64,000 nt of DNA from Nematostella vectensis (taxonomy: Eukaryota > Cnidaria > Anthozoa > Actiniaria > Edwardsiidae). The notes under the pieces are model-generated. The model saw only the letters and a list, made by a program, of their open reading frames with translations. It was not told the DNA's origin and did not search any database. Below are positions 1-13,400 of this stretch, in pieces; positions within the stretch are counted from its first letter, which is position 1; every line of letters begins with the position of its first letter. The translations under genes were made by a program, and so were the position numbers. The DNA lies in assembly GCF_932526225.1 (NCBI RefSeq), contig NC_064037.1, positions 5,723,703 to 5,787,702 of the forward strand. Reading direction: 5' to 3'.

Positions 1-280
1 TCTACCGGTACTCCATGCTGTCTTGTTGGCCCCCACAAAACATATTGTGACCCGTATATCAAATTGACTGAACAGAAAAATCGATATCTATGAAGCAACA
101 CCTCTAGCAAGGTCAAACTACACATTACCACTTGTTGTCATAGCAACACCTTGAAGCCGGTGTAGATTTTATAAGCCCTAAACATCAGAAAAGTGTCCGA
201 CTGCGGTGGATAACCGCTGATCCGGATTGTGTTCTTGTGGTAGACAGCCCGTTACAAACGAACAGGCATCAGCTCCGCTA
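1..280. other. Upstream region of the XK-related gene
   Basis: Non-coding sequence before the first ATG of the XK-related gene at 281. The frame stays open back to a TTG at 227, but an in-frame ATG at 281 is the natural start. No TATA box or other core promoter element is convincing. The 5' UTR and promoter of the gene probably lie here or left of the window. Confidence 0.4.
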
Positions 281-3200
281 ATGGCGCCGGCTCAAAAACA
301 ATACCGTGTGGCAGAGATAGAAGTCGACGGAGATGCCGTATTCGCAGAGATACATGCCGACTATAGTCCTATCCAAGTTGTATCTCCTATATCCTCTGTC
401 TCCCGACAGTCGGGTACAACTGGCAAAATCTTACCATTCACTGCACTTCTATGGACAATCGTCTCCCTCGTCTCGCACATAGCCGATGTGTTATCGGATG
501 TTTACGTATCCGGAAAGTACTTTTTCGATCACAATTATTGGTGGTCCGGGTTTGCATTGGGTTTCGTGGTTATAGCCTCGCTTGTTATACAGATTTTCTC
601 CGCCAAATGGTTTTACGATGATGGAAAAAGGCAGAACTGTGTGAATTACTTATTACATGTTCTTCAACTAGGGCCCTTTATAAGGTAAGCAACCATACAT
701 TTCTTCGCTCCTAGGATGTTCCTTTTATTATTTTAAAATGTATCACTTGTATCTTGCTCGGAAATTTTTCTATTCCCCGACCTTCGAAAGAGCGCGATTG
801 AGAATTTTGTATACAAAAACTCTTTGTATTATTATAATTTTTTTATCGTAAGTACCGGTCCTGATAATTAACACTTCACGGTCTCGTACTGAACAATTCT
901 GCCATACAATATTATTTTGCCTCGGGTTAGGAAAATTCCGCACTCATCTGTGATACGGTTCAAATCAGTTTTTAATTTCCAAGTACTTTAAGTGTTGTAT
1001 TTTATTACGGTGTGGTCTTCTCAAGAAGCCCAATTTGATGCCTATGGTTTGGTGGAAGTGGGCTGGCATGTATTTAACTTAATCCCGATTTTACCAACAC
1101 CAACTTTGCACCTTCCAGACTATTTGAAGGACGCTTCAAAATATACGCTGCCAAATCACCAGGAGTTGATTTAAAAATATCATTACCTTCTCAACTTAAT
1201 ATGTCTTAACTCATCACAGCCGTCAGGAATCAATAATACCTTTTCTTGTCACAAGAGAGTTATCGTTTATAGTCTTAAGTAAGTTTCCCTTAAGGCTAGT
1301 TTAATAGTCTTGTCTGAATCCGGTTTATTGTCAGTTTCAGCGTCTGATTCAAGGGCCTTGGTTCAAAAACTGCAAAATGCTACGTTTAATTATCTCGACT
1401 TGCATTTCCAAAACAAACCATATTTCTGACACTCAATTCATCAATCTGCACCTCATCCATGTATGTTTTTATAAGTGAATATCCTTTAGTGAGTGTGATT
1501 ATTTTAATTTGATCTTTCATGTATGGGAAAATTTCCTAATAACGGCTGGCTTGTTTGCGTTTCGGTGAAACTGTTCAAATAAGAAGTTTTTTTGATTTCT
1601 CTATCTCTCAGCTTTTAACGAACCGCGTCAAATATTGTGTATATACGATGTCGTAAAAATCCTATAGCCTCTTGTTTTTAGATAAGATTCAACGTCCAAT
1701 TAGATCGAACAAAATACCGTATTTAATTTCAAAGCCAAATTTAAATTTATCTAATAGTATCGTAAAAGTTATACATTCCCGCTAGGGAGTCCAAAAGACC
1801 GCACGAGTTTGAAATTGTATGTTCTCTTATTTATATAGTATTTTATTTCTATTTTTATTTAGCGTTTGAAATTCCGTTGCCTTTTACTTGTAAATTAAGA
1901 CTGCCCTAAAGTATCGTCTTCAGTAAAGCTGTCAACAAAAATAAAGGCATTTCGTGAATTATAATAAGAATTTTCGGGAATGACTGTGCTATTTTTGAAA
2001 ACAAAGCATTCACCCTAAAGTGCCCGAAAGAAAGTTACGGCTTATTCCCAAAATAGCTCGTATTTCGTGCCGTTTGTAACCTTGACAAGAAGTTAAAAGC
2101 GTCTAATTTGACATCTAATTTATGCTAAGAAAGATAAGTAATTTTGCTATTGTTTGCCAAAGTTTGCTTCGGCCTCTTTTAGCCAGGGAAAACAAAGATC
2201 CCCCGTCGCCGCAGTAAAAACAGAAATGCAAACCGAAAATAAATTATTTCTTTGTTTCCGAATAAAACGTACTATGAATCTCTAGAGAAAAAAAGCGCTA
2301 TCACTCGAAACGGCAGCGTAATAAATATTAACTATGAGGGCCTATCTCTGCCGTAATTTCATATTTGCTTACTGCTCTAAAACTTTAGGCAAACAAACTT
2401 ACTTCGTGAGCTTTAATTTACGATTTGTCTCGGTTTCCGGGATGCAAAAAAATAAATTGAAGATCTCCCGGGCATTAATCGGGGTATTCTCTCTTTCTCA
2501 ACATGGGATTTATTTTCGACCTGTTTTACTCCTAGCATTTCTCAATTATTATTTGAAATGCCTTTGTTTGTTGTTCTTCCAACCACATTTGTTTAATTGA
2601 AAAGAGGATATTTTGGTCTGGATCGAGATTAAAGAACAATATTTAATGGTCTCGTGCAGATTTCGCCTGAATATTGACAACAAAGATTATAATTAAAATG
2701 GGGGTTTCTATTCAAGTAGTATTCAATTTAAAACGATATTCGTTTTTCCTTGTAGAAAAAAAAAATTATCGACTCTTTCTGGAAATAGAGGATAACGTTT
2801 GGCATGTGAAATATATATTTTTTATACAAAAAATCTTTTGGATCACGAGGAGAAATAATTTTAATCTTTTTAATCTCTCTGTATTCTCTTTGTGAAACTT
2901 TAAACCGGTGTCCCAAGCCATTCAATTGTCTGCCTATGAGAACAATCATTTAAAGAGAAAACAATAACACCCCTAGAAGAGCCACTATTAGAGGCTTATG
3001 ACGAGGGTTTTGTTAACGAAGAATAACTGAATTGATTTTTTTGCTGTAATTATCGTTTTCGTCTTTTTTTTTTCTAAGACGGGAAATTTATCCTAGCGGA
3101 GCGGACCCGAGGGGAGGATCTCCAGAAAGAAAGACGTTTTTTCTTTTTGGGTAAAAAATTTCGAACAACTGATATCCCTTAGGAGTTGTTATGGGTAAGA

Positions 3201-6200
3201 ATTTCTGTTGACCACATCCAATGTGCTGTCCCTTTATTTTGCCGACGATTGCCCCCGTCTGTTTTTATCGGAGCCCCCCCCCTCCCCACCAGGGGAAGCG
3301 GAGCACCTAAAGGCTAGTGTCCATTTGGTCACACTCGATCGCACAATGAAAACATTAATTCAGGAAAAGTGAAGGCACTTACTTTCTCAAAGATGCGACT
3401 AACTCCAGGCTGCAACCTGATAATGGTTGATGCTATAGATCTATAGATGACGTAAAAGAAGCAAAAAGGCTTTTCGATCTTCTCCTTGCAAGAAAAGCGC
3501 AGCATGAGAAAAAAGAAAAAAAAAGAGTGAGGAAGACAGCGAATCAGATATGAGCGTGGATATTGATGATGGAGAATAAGTGATTAAAGCATTAAAATGT
3601 TTTGTTTATATTTTAGATATGGAACATAAGCACTTTATAATATTATATAGCGGAAACCATAGAAAGATGTATTTAGGCTGTATACAGGTTTGCATTGCAT
3701 AGATGAAATGTGGCTTTTACGTGTCCTGGACTCCTGGATTGTGCATGCCAAATAACTGCCCCCAAACCGATTAAACCAAGAAGTATGATTAGACACTTCG
3801 TCAAATTATATAGTAGAGACAACACCCAAAGGAATCAGTGACCCCCCTTTTAAAATCCAAACACTTTCGACGCCCCCCTTTTAGACCTCAAAAATTTCTC
3901 GAGGCCCCCCACAGTATCCTCACGTCCCCTCTCGGGATAATAAATGAACTTTCCCTAACTTCAAATAATGCGCATAGAAGGACCCCCCATGGAAACAGGA
4001 TTGGTTTCTTGAACATTACACCCTGACTTCTTTTATTCAATCCCTCAGATACTGGACAGCATTAAAAATATGCCTACGGTCAAGGCGCCAGGGAGGTCTC
4101 CCTCAAGCGCGTGAGCTCTTCATTGCAGAATGGCGCGACCTGAGTATGCTACGGCTTCTGCAAGCGTTCCTCCAGTCTGCGCCTCAACTGGTTCTGCAAC
4201 TATATGTACTGGCTCGGCGTGGAGAGTTCACCCTAAACTCGGACCTCGGTACCGCCGCCTCTGCCGTGACGTCATTGATATCAATTGTCTGGGCCATACT
4301 TTGCTACAGCAAGGCGTTGCGTGACATGCGGTCTGACCCTGGAGACTTGCCATTCCTTGGGTTTATATTCCAGATGCTATGGAGAACCTCCATGATCACG
4401 TCACGCATAGTAGCCTTAGTATTATTCGCGTCCTATTTCCAGCACTGGATGTTCGTGGCTGCCGCCGCGCACTGGTTTTTGATGGCTCTGTGGTTGAGTT
4501 GTCAAAGAACACAGTTTTGTATTGATGAGACGGGTAAAGAGCATCCGTGTCGGGAAAAATTATTCAACGCAATGATTGCGTTTATTTATATTTTTTGTTT
4601 CTTCAATACGAAGGAAGGTATGACTCGCAAGCGGGTTGTACTGTTCTACTCGGTGATGTTGGTGGAGAACTCGTTATTGATCTCCATGTGGTATCCACAG
4701 AGGACCATCAGTACAAAGTTAACGTATATCGCACTTAGCATAGTCTGGGGCGGGTTCGTACTTGGTGTAATATTCATGATACTGTATTACCGATTCTACC
4801 ACCACAGTCACAGATACAAAGGCATGTTTCTAAGAATTCGTAAGTTCGAGAAAAATGATCGAGAAATGTACGGGCTTTACTGCTGTTGCTGTTGTCGTAT
4901 TAGGAAATGGGAACCCGACACCGAGGAGTATAATGACCAGGCGTGCGGTGATCCAAGACTACTGGCGAATAGACCGCTAGACGAAGCACAGGAAGCGGTC
5001 TGTGCTAACGTACCCTCCCCTCCCTTAATTGAGTCAAGTCAGCCGAGGTTTGGGTTGAGGTGGGATGAGGATCAGAGGCCTCTGCTCAGGGATCGGGATG
5101 ACGCGTTTAGAGTCTTGGTGCATAACAGAGGGGAAGGGGCTGGCAGGGAGTTGGAAGATGTAGATGAAGAAGAAGAGGTACCGGATATTATTGTTACTGC
5201 AGCCACGCCCACGACCATGAGTCCTCATGAGTCACCCAGGAACACCAAACAGCGCACCCCTGTTGTTCATAAAGACAGGGAGACGCCCGTACCAGAACGG
5301 GAAGTACGCAGGACCGAAGAGAGGACGAACTCTACGAGCCAGCGGTGTACATCAGCCGATGTGGCAAGACGCATCTTAGCGGACAAACTCGACAGTCACG
5401 ACGAGGAGACGTACTGTGATTCCGAGGACATTCCGAAGATCAACTACGGAACTTTGAGTTTCAGTAATCGATACAGTCTCGTGTCCTCTGATTGCATTTC
5501 GTTGTCGTCCGCGAGTAGTGCCAGCTCGTTCAACAGTCTTAACGACATGCTGGACAGCTTTCAAGATGAGGGTGAGGAGCTAAGAGTGCTCAAGACGCCT
5601 AATGCCGACGAGGGGATATTTTCCGACGAGCGGGAGTCCCCGGAGAAGTCTTCCGATAGCGTGCCTGGTACTTTCGAAACATGTCCGACGTCATCCGAGT
5701 CAAACGCGATGGAACGGATATGCGAAGATAACGATCCGATAAATCTCGATGAGGTAGAAAAGAGTGGGATGGAGACAGTTGAGCGTATAATGGACGCTCC
5801 ATCTTCACCCTTTCACTCCAGGAAGACTTCACAGTCTAGCGGCAAGGGGGAGGGTTTTGAAAGCGATTCGACCGAGTCTAGTAGCGAAGGGAATTTCTTT
5901 GGCGGCTATGGGCAAGAGAGGCACTCCTGTGGGACTATTTACGACCCTGAAGCCTTTACCACCGATGAGGACTCTAAGAAACGTCACTCGTTTGATATCG
6001 CTGAGTTAACTAGAAAGTCGCGGAAATTCAAAAAGAGAGAGAGGGAGAGAAAAAGGCGAAGGCATGGGAAATTGATTACATTTGATAATTTTGTACCAAG
6101 TCCCCTAAAAGCTGGTCGATTTGGGTCTTTACGGAAATCATTTGAGAGGTTGTCCAAGATCCAGGAGGATGGGGAAGATATTCTTTTGATGCCTCTGCAG

Positions 6201-7793
6201 CCTGCTAGATTAGAGGAAGATGGCACTGTGACCGAAAGGATAAGTATGGGGTCATCGAGCCCTAATTCCGAGCAGAATGATTTTTTTGAAAACCGACAAA
6301 CGCACAAACCCAATGGATCGGTGAGGGATCGTAACACATCGCCTATCCGCTTTACGTCAACAACCATACCAGAAAACGTGAAACTCATCAGGACAAGAAT
6401 TGCTGAGAGGGAGAAGTTGGAGTTTGATACTGAGACGAACACAGCTAAACATGCTGTCAGTAATGGCAAGATAGAAGGATTTAATAAGGGAGAGAGAATG
6501 AGACTTAATAGTCAAGTGGAAACAAATGAATACTTGACCAAAGGGGAGATAAAAAGATTTGATGATGAAGAAAACATGAGACTTGATAGTCAAGTGAAAA
6601 CAACTGAACAATGGGCCAATGGGAGGATTCATAGACAAAATGAAAAGGAGATGAACGATACTAAATTGAACACAACAGAGCACACTGCGAATGGGAAGAT
6701 AGCTGTTGCAAACGATCCACAAATTAGGAGAGTTGGGCAAGACATATTTTTAAAGGAATCGATGACATTGCCTAAGTCGGGAGTCACCCCTAACGGGAAA
6801 TTGACACCGAATGTACAAAAACTATCACTTCAGAGATTTGATATTTCGCTCGAAAACCGGCCCCCAATACCTGCTTTAGATAGCGAATTAAATATCATGC
6901 TATCCCCGAACTCACCTAGGATTGAAAACCACCCTTCAGAACCGGGGTTGCGTAGCGAGTTAGATATAATAAAGTCCCCGGACTTACCGAGTAGCAATAC
7001 TCGTAACGTACGCAGCGATGAGAATCAGAATTCTAAACCCATCAACATGAGCCTTTGTCAACAACATGATCCACGAACTGTTTCAGAGACGAACAAACCT
7101 GCAAGGGACTCGGATAACAGCGTCTGTGCGTCAGGAGACGCGTCGCCCGAACTCCAACGGTTAAAACACGCTGAATCTGATCAGCAATTGGCGATTGAAA
7201 GAACTTCTTCTCCCAGACAATCACGGGACAATGTCCCTTTAGCTTGTGCGGATGACGAGGACGACTTGGGGGAAGACTCAATAAGCGATCCTGAAAGTGT
7301 CTTAGAAGCTCGGGATTTCCAAGGAAAGGTCGCGGATACAAGTGCAAAGTCGCTATTCTCGGACTCCAGTAAAGATTTTTGTGCAGAGGCCGATTTAAAT
7401 TTGAGCAGCGGATCTTCAATTTGTGAAAATCTGTTAATATCAAGCGAACTAATTCGAGAGTCGACTGATTCCACTGGACAGATTCGTACGCGATCGGGAA
7501 AGAGGAGACTAGGGTTCGAAGAATTCAGTCCGTCTAATTTCAACGACTTTGATGACATGCACTCGTTCCATTCAGACAAGCGACATACATTTGCGTTCGG
7601 GACAACTGGTCGAGATGGGGAAATGGTGAGAATAGTGAATGGGAGTACTCACAAATCCCTTCCGCTGGGGTCCCCTGACGATCACATTTGGGTTCACAAC
7701 CCTGGCGTCGAGAACAGGAGGCGGCGTCCGCAGTCTACTGTGTCAGCGGACGCACCATTACAAGAAGACGTCATTCAGGAGATTCCTGTTTGA
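281..7793 (+). CDS. XK-related (XKR) multi-pass membrane protein with very long acidic C-terminal tail
   Basis: Two coding exons, 281-684 and 4049-7793, joined in phase 2 (AG + A gives Arg); about 1382 residues. Donor gtaagc and acceptor ccctcag fit. Exon 1 holds two hydrophobic segments (TALLWTIVSLVSHIADVLSD and ALGFVVIASLVIQIF). Exon 2 starts RYWTALK and has the family hallmark LRLLQAFLQSAPQLVLQLY followed by several membrane spans to about residue 350. The XK/XKR family includes plasma-membrane phospholipid scramblases activated by caspase cleavage (XKR4/8/9) and the Kell partner XK. Relatives are usually 400-650 residues; here a tail of about 1,000 Ser/Asp/Glu-rich, low-complexity residues lies in the single large exon. 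The tail has imperfect repeats of about 29 residues (6420-6710) ending in NGKI/NGRI-like motifs and acidic stretches such as EDVDEEEEVPD. It ends EIPV, a possible class II PDZ ligand. Family is clear; scramblase activity is not shown. Confidence 0.88.
685..4048 (+). other. XKR intron 1
   Basis: A 3.36-kb AT-rich intron between the two coding exons. I see only short AT-rich open frames without codon bias and no recognisable exon or transposon. A short C-rich patch (about 3838-3925) resembles decayed repeat sequence. Confidence 0.6.
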
Positions 7794-8879
7794 AGGTTTG
7801 TTATTTTGAAAGAAGATTAAGTGAAAGGGAGGCCTGTCATGTGCTTCAAAGAGTAGTAGTAAAAAAGGGAGGGTGCGGGGGGTTAGAAAAGAGCACTGGG
7901 AAAGGTAGCTTTTTTGCAGCTTATTTTAGTGCCGTAGCAGGCCTTAAAATAATCGGGGGGGGGGGGGGTCAATACAGAACATTAAGGAAATATTGAGGGG
8001 CATAGCCACACCCGTTCTGGTTATTTCTTCATAATTTTCGAAAATATTGGGGGGCTCGTGACCCAGTGCCACACCCCCTGCTACGGCCCTGTATTTGCAG
8101 TCATTTGCAGCGTTTTTCGAGTGGCCTGGCTTCCATCTTGTTTTGTTTTCCCGCGCACGATGAGTTAGGATAAACGAAAGGTTCTTAACAACGATAACAA
8201 CTATTATTATTTATCACAATATTTTCTTTTGTTGCAGTGAGGTCACCGAGAGGAAAAACTACCTTCGATACCAGATTTGGTGGTCTGACATCTCAACTTG
8301 CTACTTCACATGGACAAACCGTATTTAACATGTGGACTTTATAGCAAGTTTGCGGAGCAACAATATTTATTAGGTTTTGTATTTTAATGGACTAGTTGAT
8401 TTAAGAATCACTAGGCGATAACATTTCAATTATAAAATCCGTTCTATTGTTCACATTGAAATCTTTTAAACGTTGTAAAAATGTAAGGTATTTCTTCACA
8501 AAATAAATTTTCATATATTTTTATGCATTTGACATATATTCCAGTACCACACGCATTGGCGTGTAAATTATCCTTCTACACCTATAATTAATAGGGTTGA
8601 CAGCTTGTAAAATAACATGTAAGAATTGTACATAGTAGAGTATTTAATTTTGCCGAGTGAATTGCTAACAAGAATAGCTAGTATACTTGTTTTTTTTAGT
8701 TGTTTGCTTCTTCAGTGATCCAGAACTTTGCGACCAGTGGGCCACAAAGAATGCGATATTTTTATCAATCAGTCGCTGCAATCAGCCACAAGAAAATGGC
8801 TCTACCCTCAAGGGAATTAAAATAGTACTACCCTCGGAGAATTGCTATCCTCAGCCCCCAGTGAATTACGTCAATTATA
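7794..8879. other. Convergent 3' ends of XKR (+) and LITAF-like (-) genes
   Basis: 3' UTRs of the two convergent genes. A poly(A) signal AATAAA for the XKR gene is at 8502-8507. On the minus strand ATTAAA at 8648-8643 could serve the LITAF-like gene. A G-run at 7955-7968 followed by a decayed repeat fragment to about 8095 resembles other G-run repeats in this window (about 43.8, 47.1 and 55.8 kb). Confidence 0.5.
8502..8507 (+). terminator. Poly(A) signal of XKR gene
   Basis: AATAAA about 700 bp after the XKR stop codon, the first canonical signal on this strand downstream of the gene. The cleavage site itself cannot be seen. Confidence 0.5.
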
Positions 8880-9698
8880 CTAGCACCCCCCTCCCCAAAA
8901 GGGATTTGTAGCTGCATTCCCTCGTTCGAAGGGAAAATCAGTTTTAGTCCCCAAGAGCACATTCTTGGGGGTTCTGCGGTACTTGCCTAGGGTGATCTGA
9001 CAGTTGGGGCACGAATGGATGACATCTCTGAGCCCCTTTATAATAAAGGGCACCAAGCAACAGCCAGCCACGCACCCGAGCATGAAAACGAGGGCGGACA
9101 CAGCCACAGTCATCCTACCAATACGAAACCTGGTAAAGGAACATCAAGGGTATGAGGAAACATTATTATAGAATTAAAAACCTGATAGCCACTCTTCCTC
9201 ACCTGACTACTGTCATCATGTGATTCATGCACGAGCCGCAGAACGTGTACACTGACTCGTCCCGATAGTCTTGGCGGTCTTCAAGGTTATGGAACTTGAT
9301 ATTCGTCTGCACTTTACCCATGACGCTCTGCTCGAATATCTCGGGCTTTTCTGTCGCCTTGCTCGCCTTCGTCTTGTCCTTCAATCCATTCCCGTTACTG
9401 TTTTTGTTTGATTCTGGTGAAGATTTGTTGTTGTCCAGCCAGCGATCTGGACAACCGAAATAATAATCTTGAATTTTACATAACTATTGATGGATATTCA
9501 GGCTTAGCAAGCGTTTCAGCGAACAGCTAGACCTAATATAATGGGGCGGGCGAGGAAAACACACCCACATCGAAGAAGATAAAATGTTACTTGTCAGTTA
9601 TACATTAATTTTCTGATAAAAATTACTCTACTACCTTGAAATGCATAGTTCTGGTAAATTGCTGACTGTGGCTGATCAGAAGGTGGATTTAAAGGCAT
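8880..9698 (-). CDS. LITAF-domain (SIMPLE/CDIP1-like) endosomal membrane protein
   Basis: Three exons on the minus strand: 9698-9635, 9467-9203 and 9114-8880. Phases match at both junctions (G|AT and AG|G), giving 187 residues. Start MPLNPPSDQPQ follows a proline/glutamine-rich N-terminus usual for the family. The split zinc-binding LITAF domain is complete: N-terminal CGSC (residues 98-101), a hydrophobic membrane-inserting segment (VSALVFMLGCVAGCCLVPFI, about 116-134) and C-terminal HSCPNC (143-148). These proteins are monotopic on the cytosolic face of late endosomes/lysosomes and work in ubiquitin-linked sorting. The linker before the CxxC (residues 36-62) is Lys/Ser/Asn-rich. The gene converges on XKR and diverges from kintoun. 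Orthology to LITAF versus CDIP1 cannot be decided from sequence alone. Confidence 0.88.
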
Positions 9699-10462
9699 TT
9701 CGAGTTAAGGAAACAGAAAATGACTAAATGAAATCTGATAGATTATACGCCTAGCTGAGTTGAGGTACAGAATGATGGATTTGCATATTTTGTGGCTATG
9801 ATCGTTAGTTAGGTTTCTTTGCGGAGGATCAAACGAGCTCATGTCTCTATAGGAACATAACAATTGAGAAATAAAGAATATTTCCCTGAAGCTAAAGGGG
9901 ATCTAAACTTCTTTTCCCGGCCCCTATTGTTCTCCAACCCTGTTTTTCCCGGTCGAGCTGTTTTCCCAAAATGCCGCTACCTTTCCATTCTTACAGTAGC
10001 CAAAGAATTCCGTCCGAGTCAGTGCCGGATCTAGGGGTGGTCCCGTAGGCTCAATAGAACCATCTTTTATAACAAAATAATGGTTGTTTGCTTAGGAGCA
10101 CTAGTGGATCTGAGGTAGGTATAGCAAAATGACATAAAACACCAGTACCGGTTCTCAAATAAAATAAATACAAGAGGAGAAACGTTTAATGTTTATAATT
10201 GAAACTGACGTGGATCTCATATATTTTCGAGGATGTTATTTTGACATTATTATTAAGACTCTGCTTTGCCACTTTATTTGATTTCACTTTCTATTTTTCC
10301 CCTGCGAAAAGGGCAGGGGACCCCGAAATTTCGCGGCCTAGGAGCCTGGTACTGAGGTGCTTGGTTACATAGTTTGAAGACAACAAGAAATCTAAACGGG
10401 CAAAACTGACAAAGTTGGACCTCCTCGAAAATACTCCCTTTAGCCATTAAACTAACTAAAAC
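9699..10462. promoter_or_regulatory. Shared intergenic region between divergent LITAF-like and kintoun genes
   Basis: 764 bp between the start codons of the minus-strand LITAF-like gene and plus-strand kintoun. It probably holds both promoters. No TATA box is obvious. Part of it (about 10020-10330) looks like repeat-derived sequence, so the true promoters may be close to each start codon. Confidence 0.4.
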
Positions 10463-13400
10463 ATGGCTAGCAACGATAAGGAGTTCCGAATGACCAAAGA
10501 GGTAAGATAATAACTGGGATTTTTTTTTTTAATAGTGAGAAAAACGCAACAATCTTTCACCCGTGGTCATAACATGTTTGTTGACATGTTTGTTGCGGGA
10601 AAAAATATCCTCAAGTACTTAAAATGAATAAGTTTAATTAACAGTTATTCAGAATTTATACATTGAACTAGCAAAGCTAGTAAAAATAATTTGAATGATA
10701 CCTAGATATAATTTTCTTTGAGTCTGGCGATGATAAACATTCTGTTTTCTTATTGGGGATTGTTCTGACTTCCTTTTTTGTAATGTGTGAGTGCACACTG
10801 TTTGTTAACATAGTAAACAACGATAAACTAAATGCTGATATGCCAGAGACTAACCTTAAAACTTCATTATTTTTTTTGCATTACTTATGTTAAATGACAT
10901 TTTTACAGCTTTGCTAACTAGCAGGCTTGTCTAACAAAAATTATCTAAATTGCCTTCAACGTCAAGTCAGGTGTGAAAAGAAAAGCTTTATACATATGCA
11001 AAAAAAAATGAGAGTCATTATTGTGGCTGGTTGCATTATTGCATCAGATTTAATGCAATACACTGACAGGGTAAACTGCACACGTCCATTCAGTTTTGCT
11101 GTTTCCTTTTTGTAGGAGGTGGATAAGTTAGAAAAAGCAATGAAAAATGAGGAATTTCGCAAGTTGCTTGTGGAGTATGCTCAAGAAATATCAGATCCTG
11201 AGAACAAAAAGGTAAAAAGATAGTGATCACAGAATCAGAATCTATGCAGAATCCACACAGGAAAATGTTAAATGTAAATCTCCCTGCCAACTCTTCAGCC
11301 TTACTGCAATTTTGAGGTCTCTGAGAACTTCCACCAACGATTCTGCTTTTCTCACATCAATCAAATTTTGAATTTTAATGTTACACATTTTGTACCCTCT
11401 GATTGCATTGCTATGAGATAGTATGATTGGAAGCCATCAAAGTAGGAAACAGCTCAAGGCTTTTGACTGACGGAAGCTAAAGATGAGTTTGCAGACTTAC
11501 TGAAAATTTAATCTCTCATTGAAGCTTATTAGTGAAGCTTCCAGGATTGGTAAGGATATCATGGTGATTGTGGTTGTGTGTGGAGGAATTAGCACCACAA
11601 CAAAGACTATCATTATGCTCCTAAGGCATATACTCAGAGACTGTAAGGGGGGGTCTCACAGCGTAATTCTTGACAGTCAAATAGCACCCTTCCCCCTTAT
11701 GAACAAACCTGTACATTAATTCGTAGTGGAGGGGTTAACCAAGCATTATTCATTTATCTTAACAGAGATATGAAGAAGAAATAAGACAAATGGAAAATGA
11801 ACGAGGAATGGATGTCATGTTTGTAAATCCTGAGGTACTGTACAGCTGGATATTATTACTGTTTTTCAAACAAAGCCTTAGTGAATAGAAGTTCATTATT
11901 TTTAAACAAAGCTTAGTAAAAAGCTGAACCATTTATGTACAGATCAATATGATTTACTCTGCTCTCTTAGGAAGGATTTGTTGTGAAGACAACCAGAGAA
12001 ACAGATGGAATAAAGGCATTTGTAAATATATGCTATAATCAGCATATTGAGAAGGCAACTTTCCGCATGGCTGAGAAAGGAGATGGCACTGAAAGGTTTG
12101 AGGAATTTCTCTCTTATAACAGTTTTCAAATATGACTTGTGTTAGTGGTATTGAGAAGTGGGCTCAGATTGTATGTACTTGTAATGTAATGAAATGGGTT
12201 AAAGTTAGATGCTAAACCAAATGACAATTGCTTTTAAAAACCCAATGAATGAAGAAAACTTTCCTTGTCGCTCCCCAGCTGCTTTTTCCTATTTGTTTCC
12301 TCCTCAACACATCGTTCTTGAAATTCATATTACAATCATACTCTAGTTTGTTCAGTCGATCCATCAAGTTTACTTAAAAAGGGTAGCGCCAGGGTAGTAA
12401 GGGCACTTACCACAGATCAATCAAATTCAAATCGATAAGCTCTGGTCCAGACCCCTTGTACTCCCTCTGGACACGTTGCTGAGTGTATGACAGTTTAAAA
12501 ACTGAAGCCTCTTGGCAGGATCTTGAACTGTTTTTTTCTTACTTTGAAGGAAAAAAGGCCAACAGTGGAGCATCCCCTATAGCTTGGCTCAACCAAGAGA
12601 TGACTTTGATAGAGGTAGCACATGTTAAGCAAAACACTGCTTTTAGTTTGCTTTGGTGGTCTTCATAATGGCAATTTGTTTTGCAGCTGGAAAGAAATGT
12701 GTCACTTTTGATGTAGTTTTCCATCCTGATACATACAAAAAATGTACCAAGGTGAGGCCATAGTGGTGGTGGTAATAATATTAATGGCACTGCATATTGT
12801 ATGATGATGGCAGTTTCGATGGTGCTCTTGGTAAATTGAAATGTTTTGATACTTTATTGGAGCTGCTGACTGTTTTGTTAATTTTCATTTACGGCATTAC
12901 TGTATTTCATTACCTTGCCCCTCTTTGCTTGAACCAGCTTATACATTTTGTGATTTGCAGATGCCTCAATTCAAGAAAATGGTGATAGAAACAGCATTGG
13001 AAGGAATAGAGAGACAGTTGAATATCAAGCTTAACAAGAAAAGTGAGTTTACTGTACATAGGTTGTAAAATTGTACTGTGAACACAATACAGTTGACTCC
13101 TGAACAATACCAAGTTTATCAACCAAATCACTCCTACACGGGACTCCATATGTATATTATCTGCTCGATATTAAGTGTTCTCTCAATAAAAAATGTCATC
13201 ATCATCATTATCATCCTGACCAATACCAAGTTTATCAATCAAATCTTTCCTACACTAGACTCCTGAACAATACCAAGTTTATCAATCAAATCACTCCTAA
13301 ACTGGAAAACATTAACCTCTTACACCAGGTACTAAAACTGTGGTTTTTGATGCAGTTAAATGAATAATATGACCAAGTTCAATGCTGTAAACAGTGCAGC

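Noticed and set aside
4130..4324. Alternative ATG frame at the start of XKR exon 2
   Set aside because: The overlapping frame beginning at acceptor 4049 continues the XKR family sequence in phase with exon 1; the other frame is a shadow.
5984..7579. Several antisense open frames of 100-160 residues
   Set aside because: Shadows of the long acidic XKR tail exon; no family match and no minus-strand splice or start signals.
8231..8260. Acceptor-like TTGTTGCAG after the XKR stop codon
   Set aside because: No donor or open frame continues from it; could at most be a 3' UTR intron, which I cannot support.
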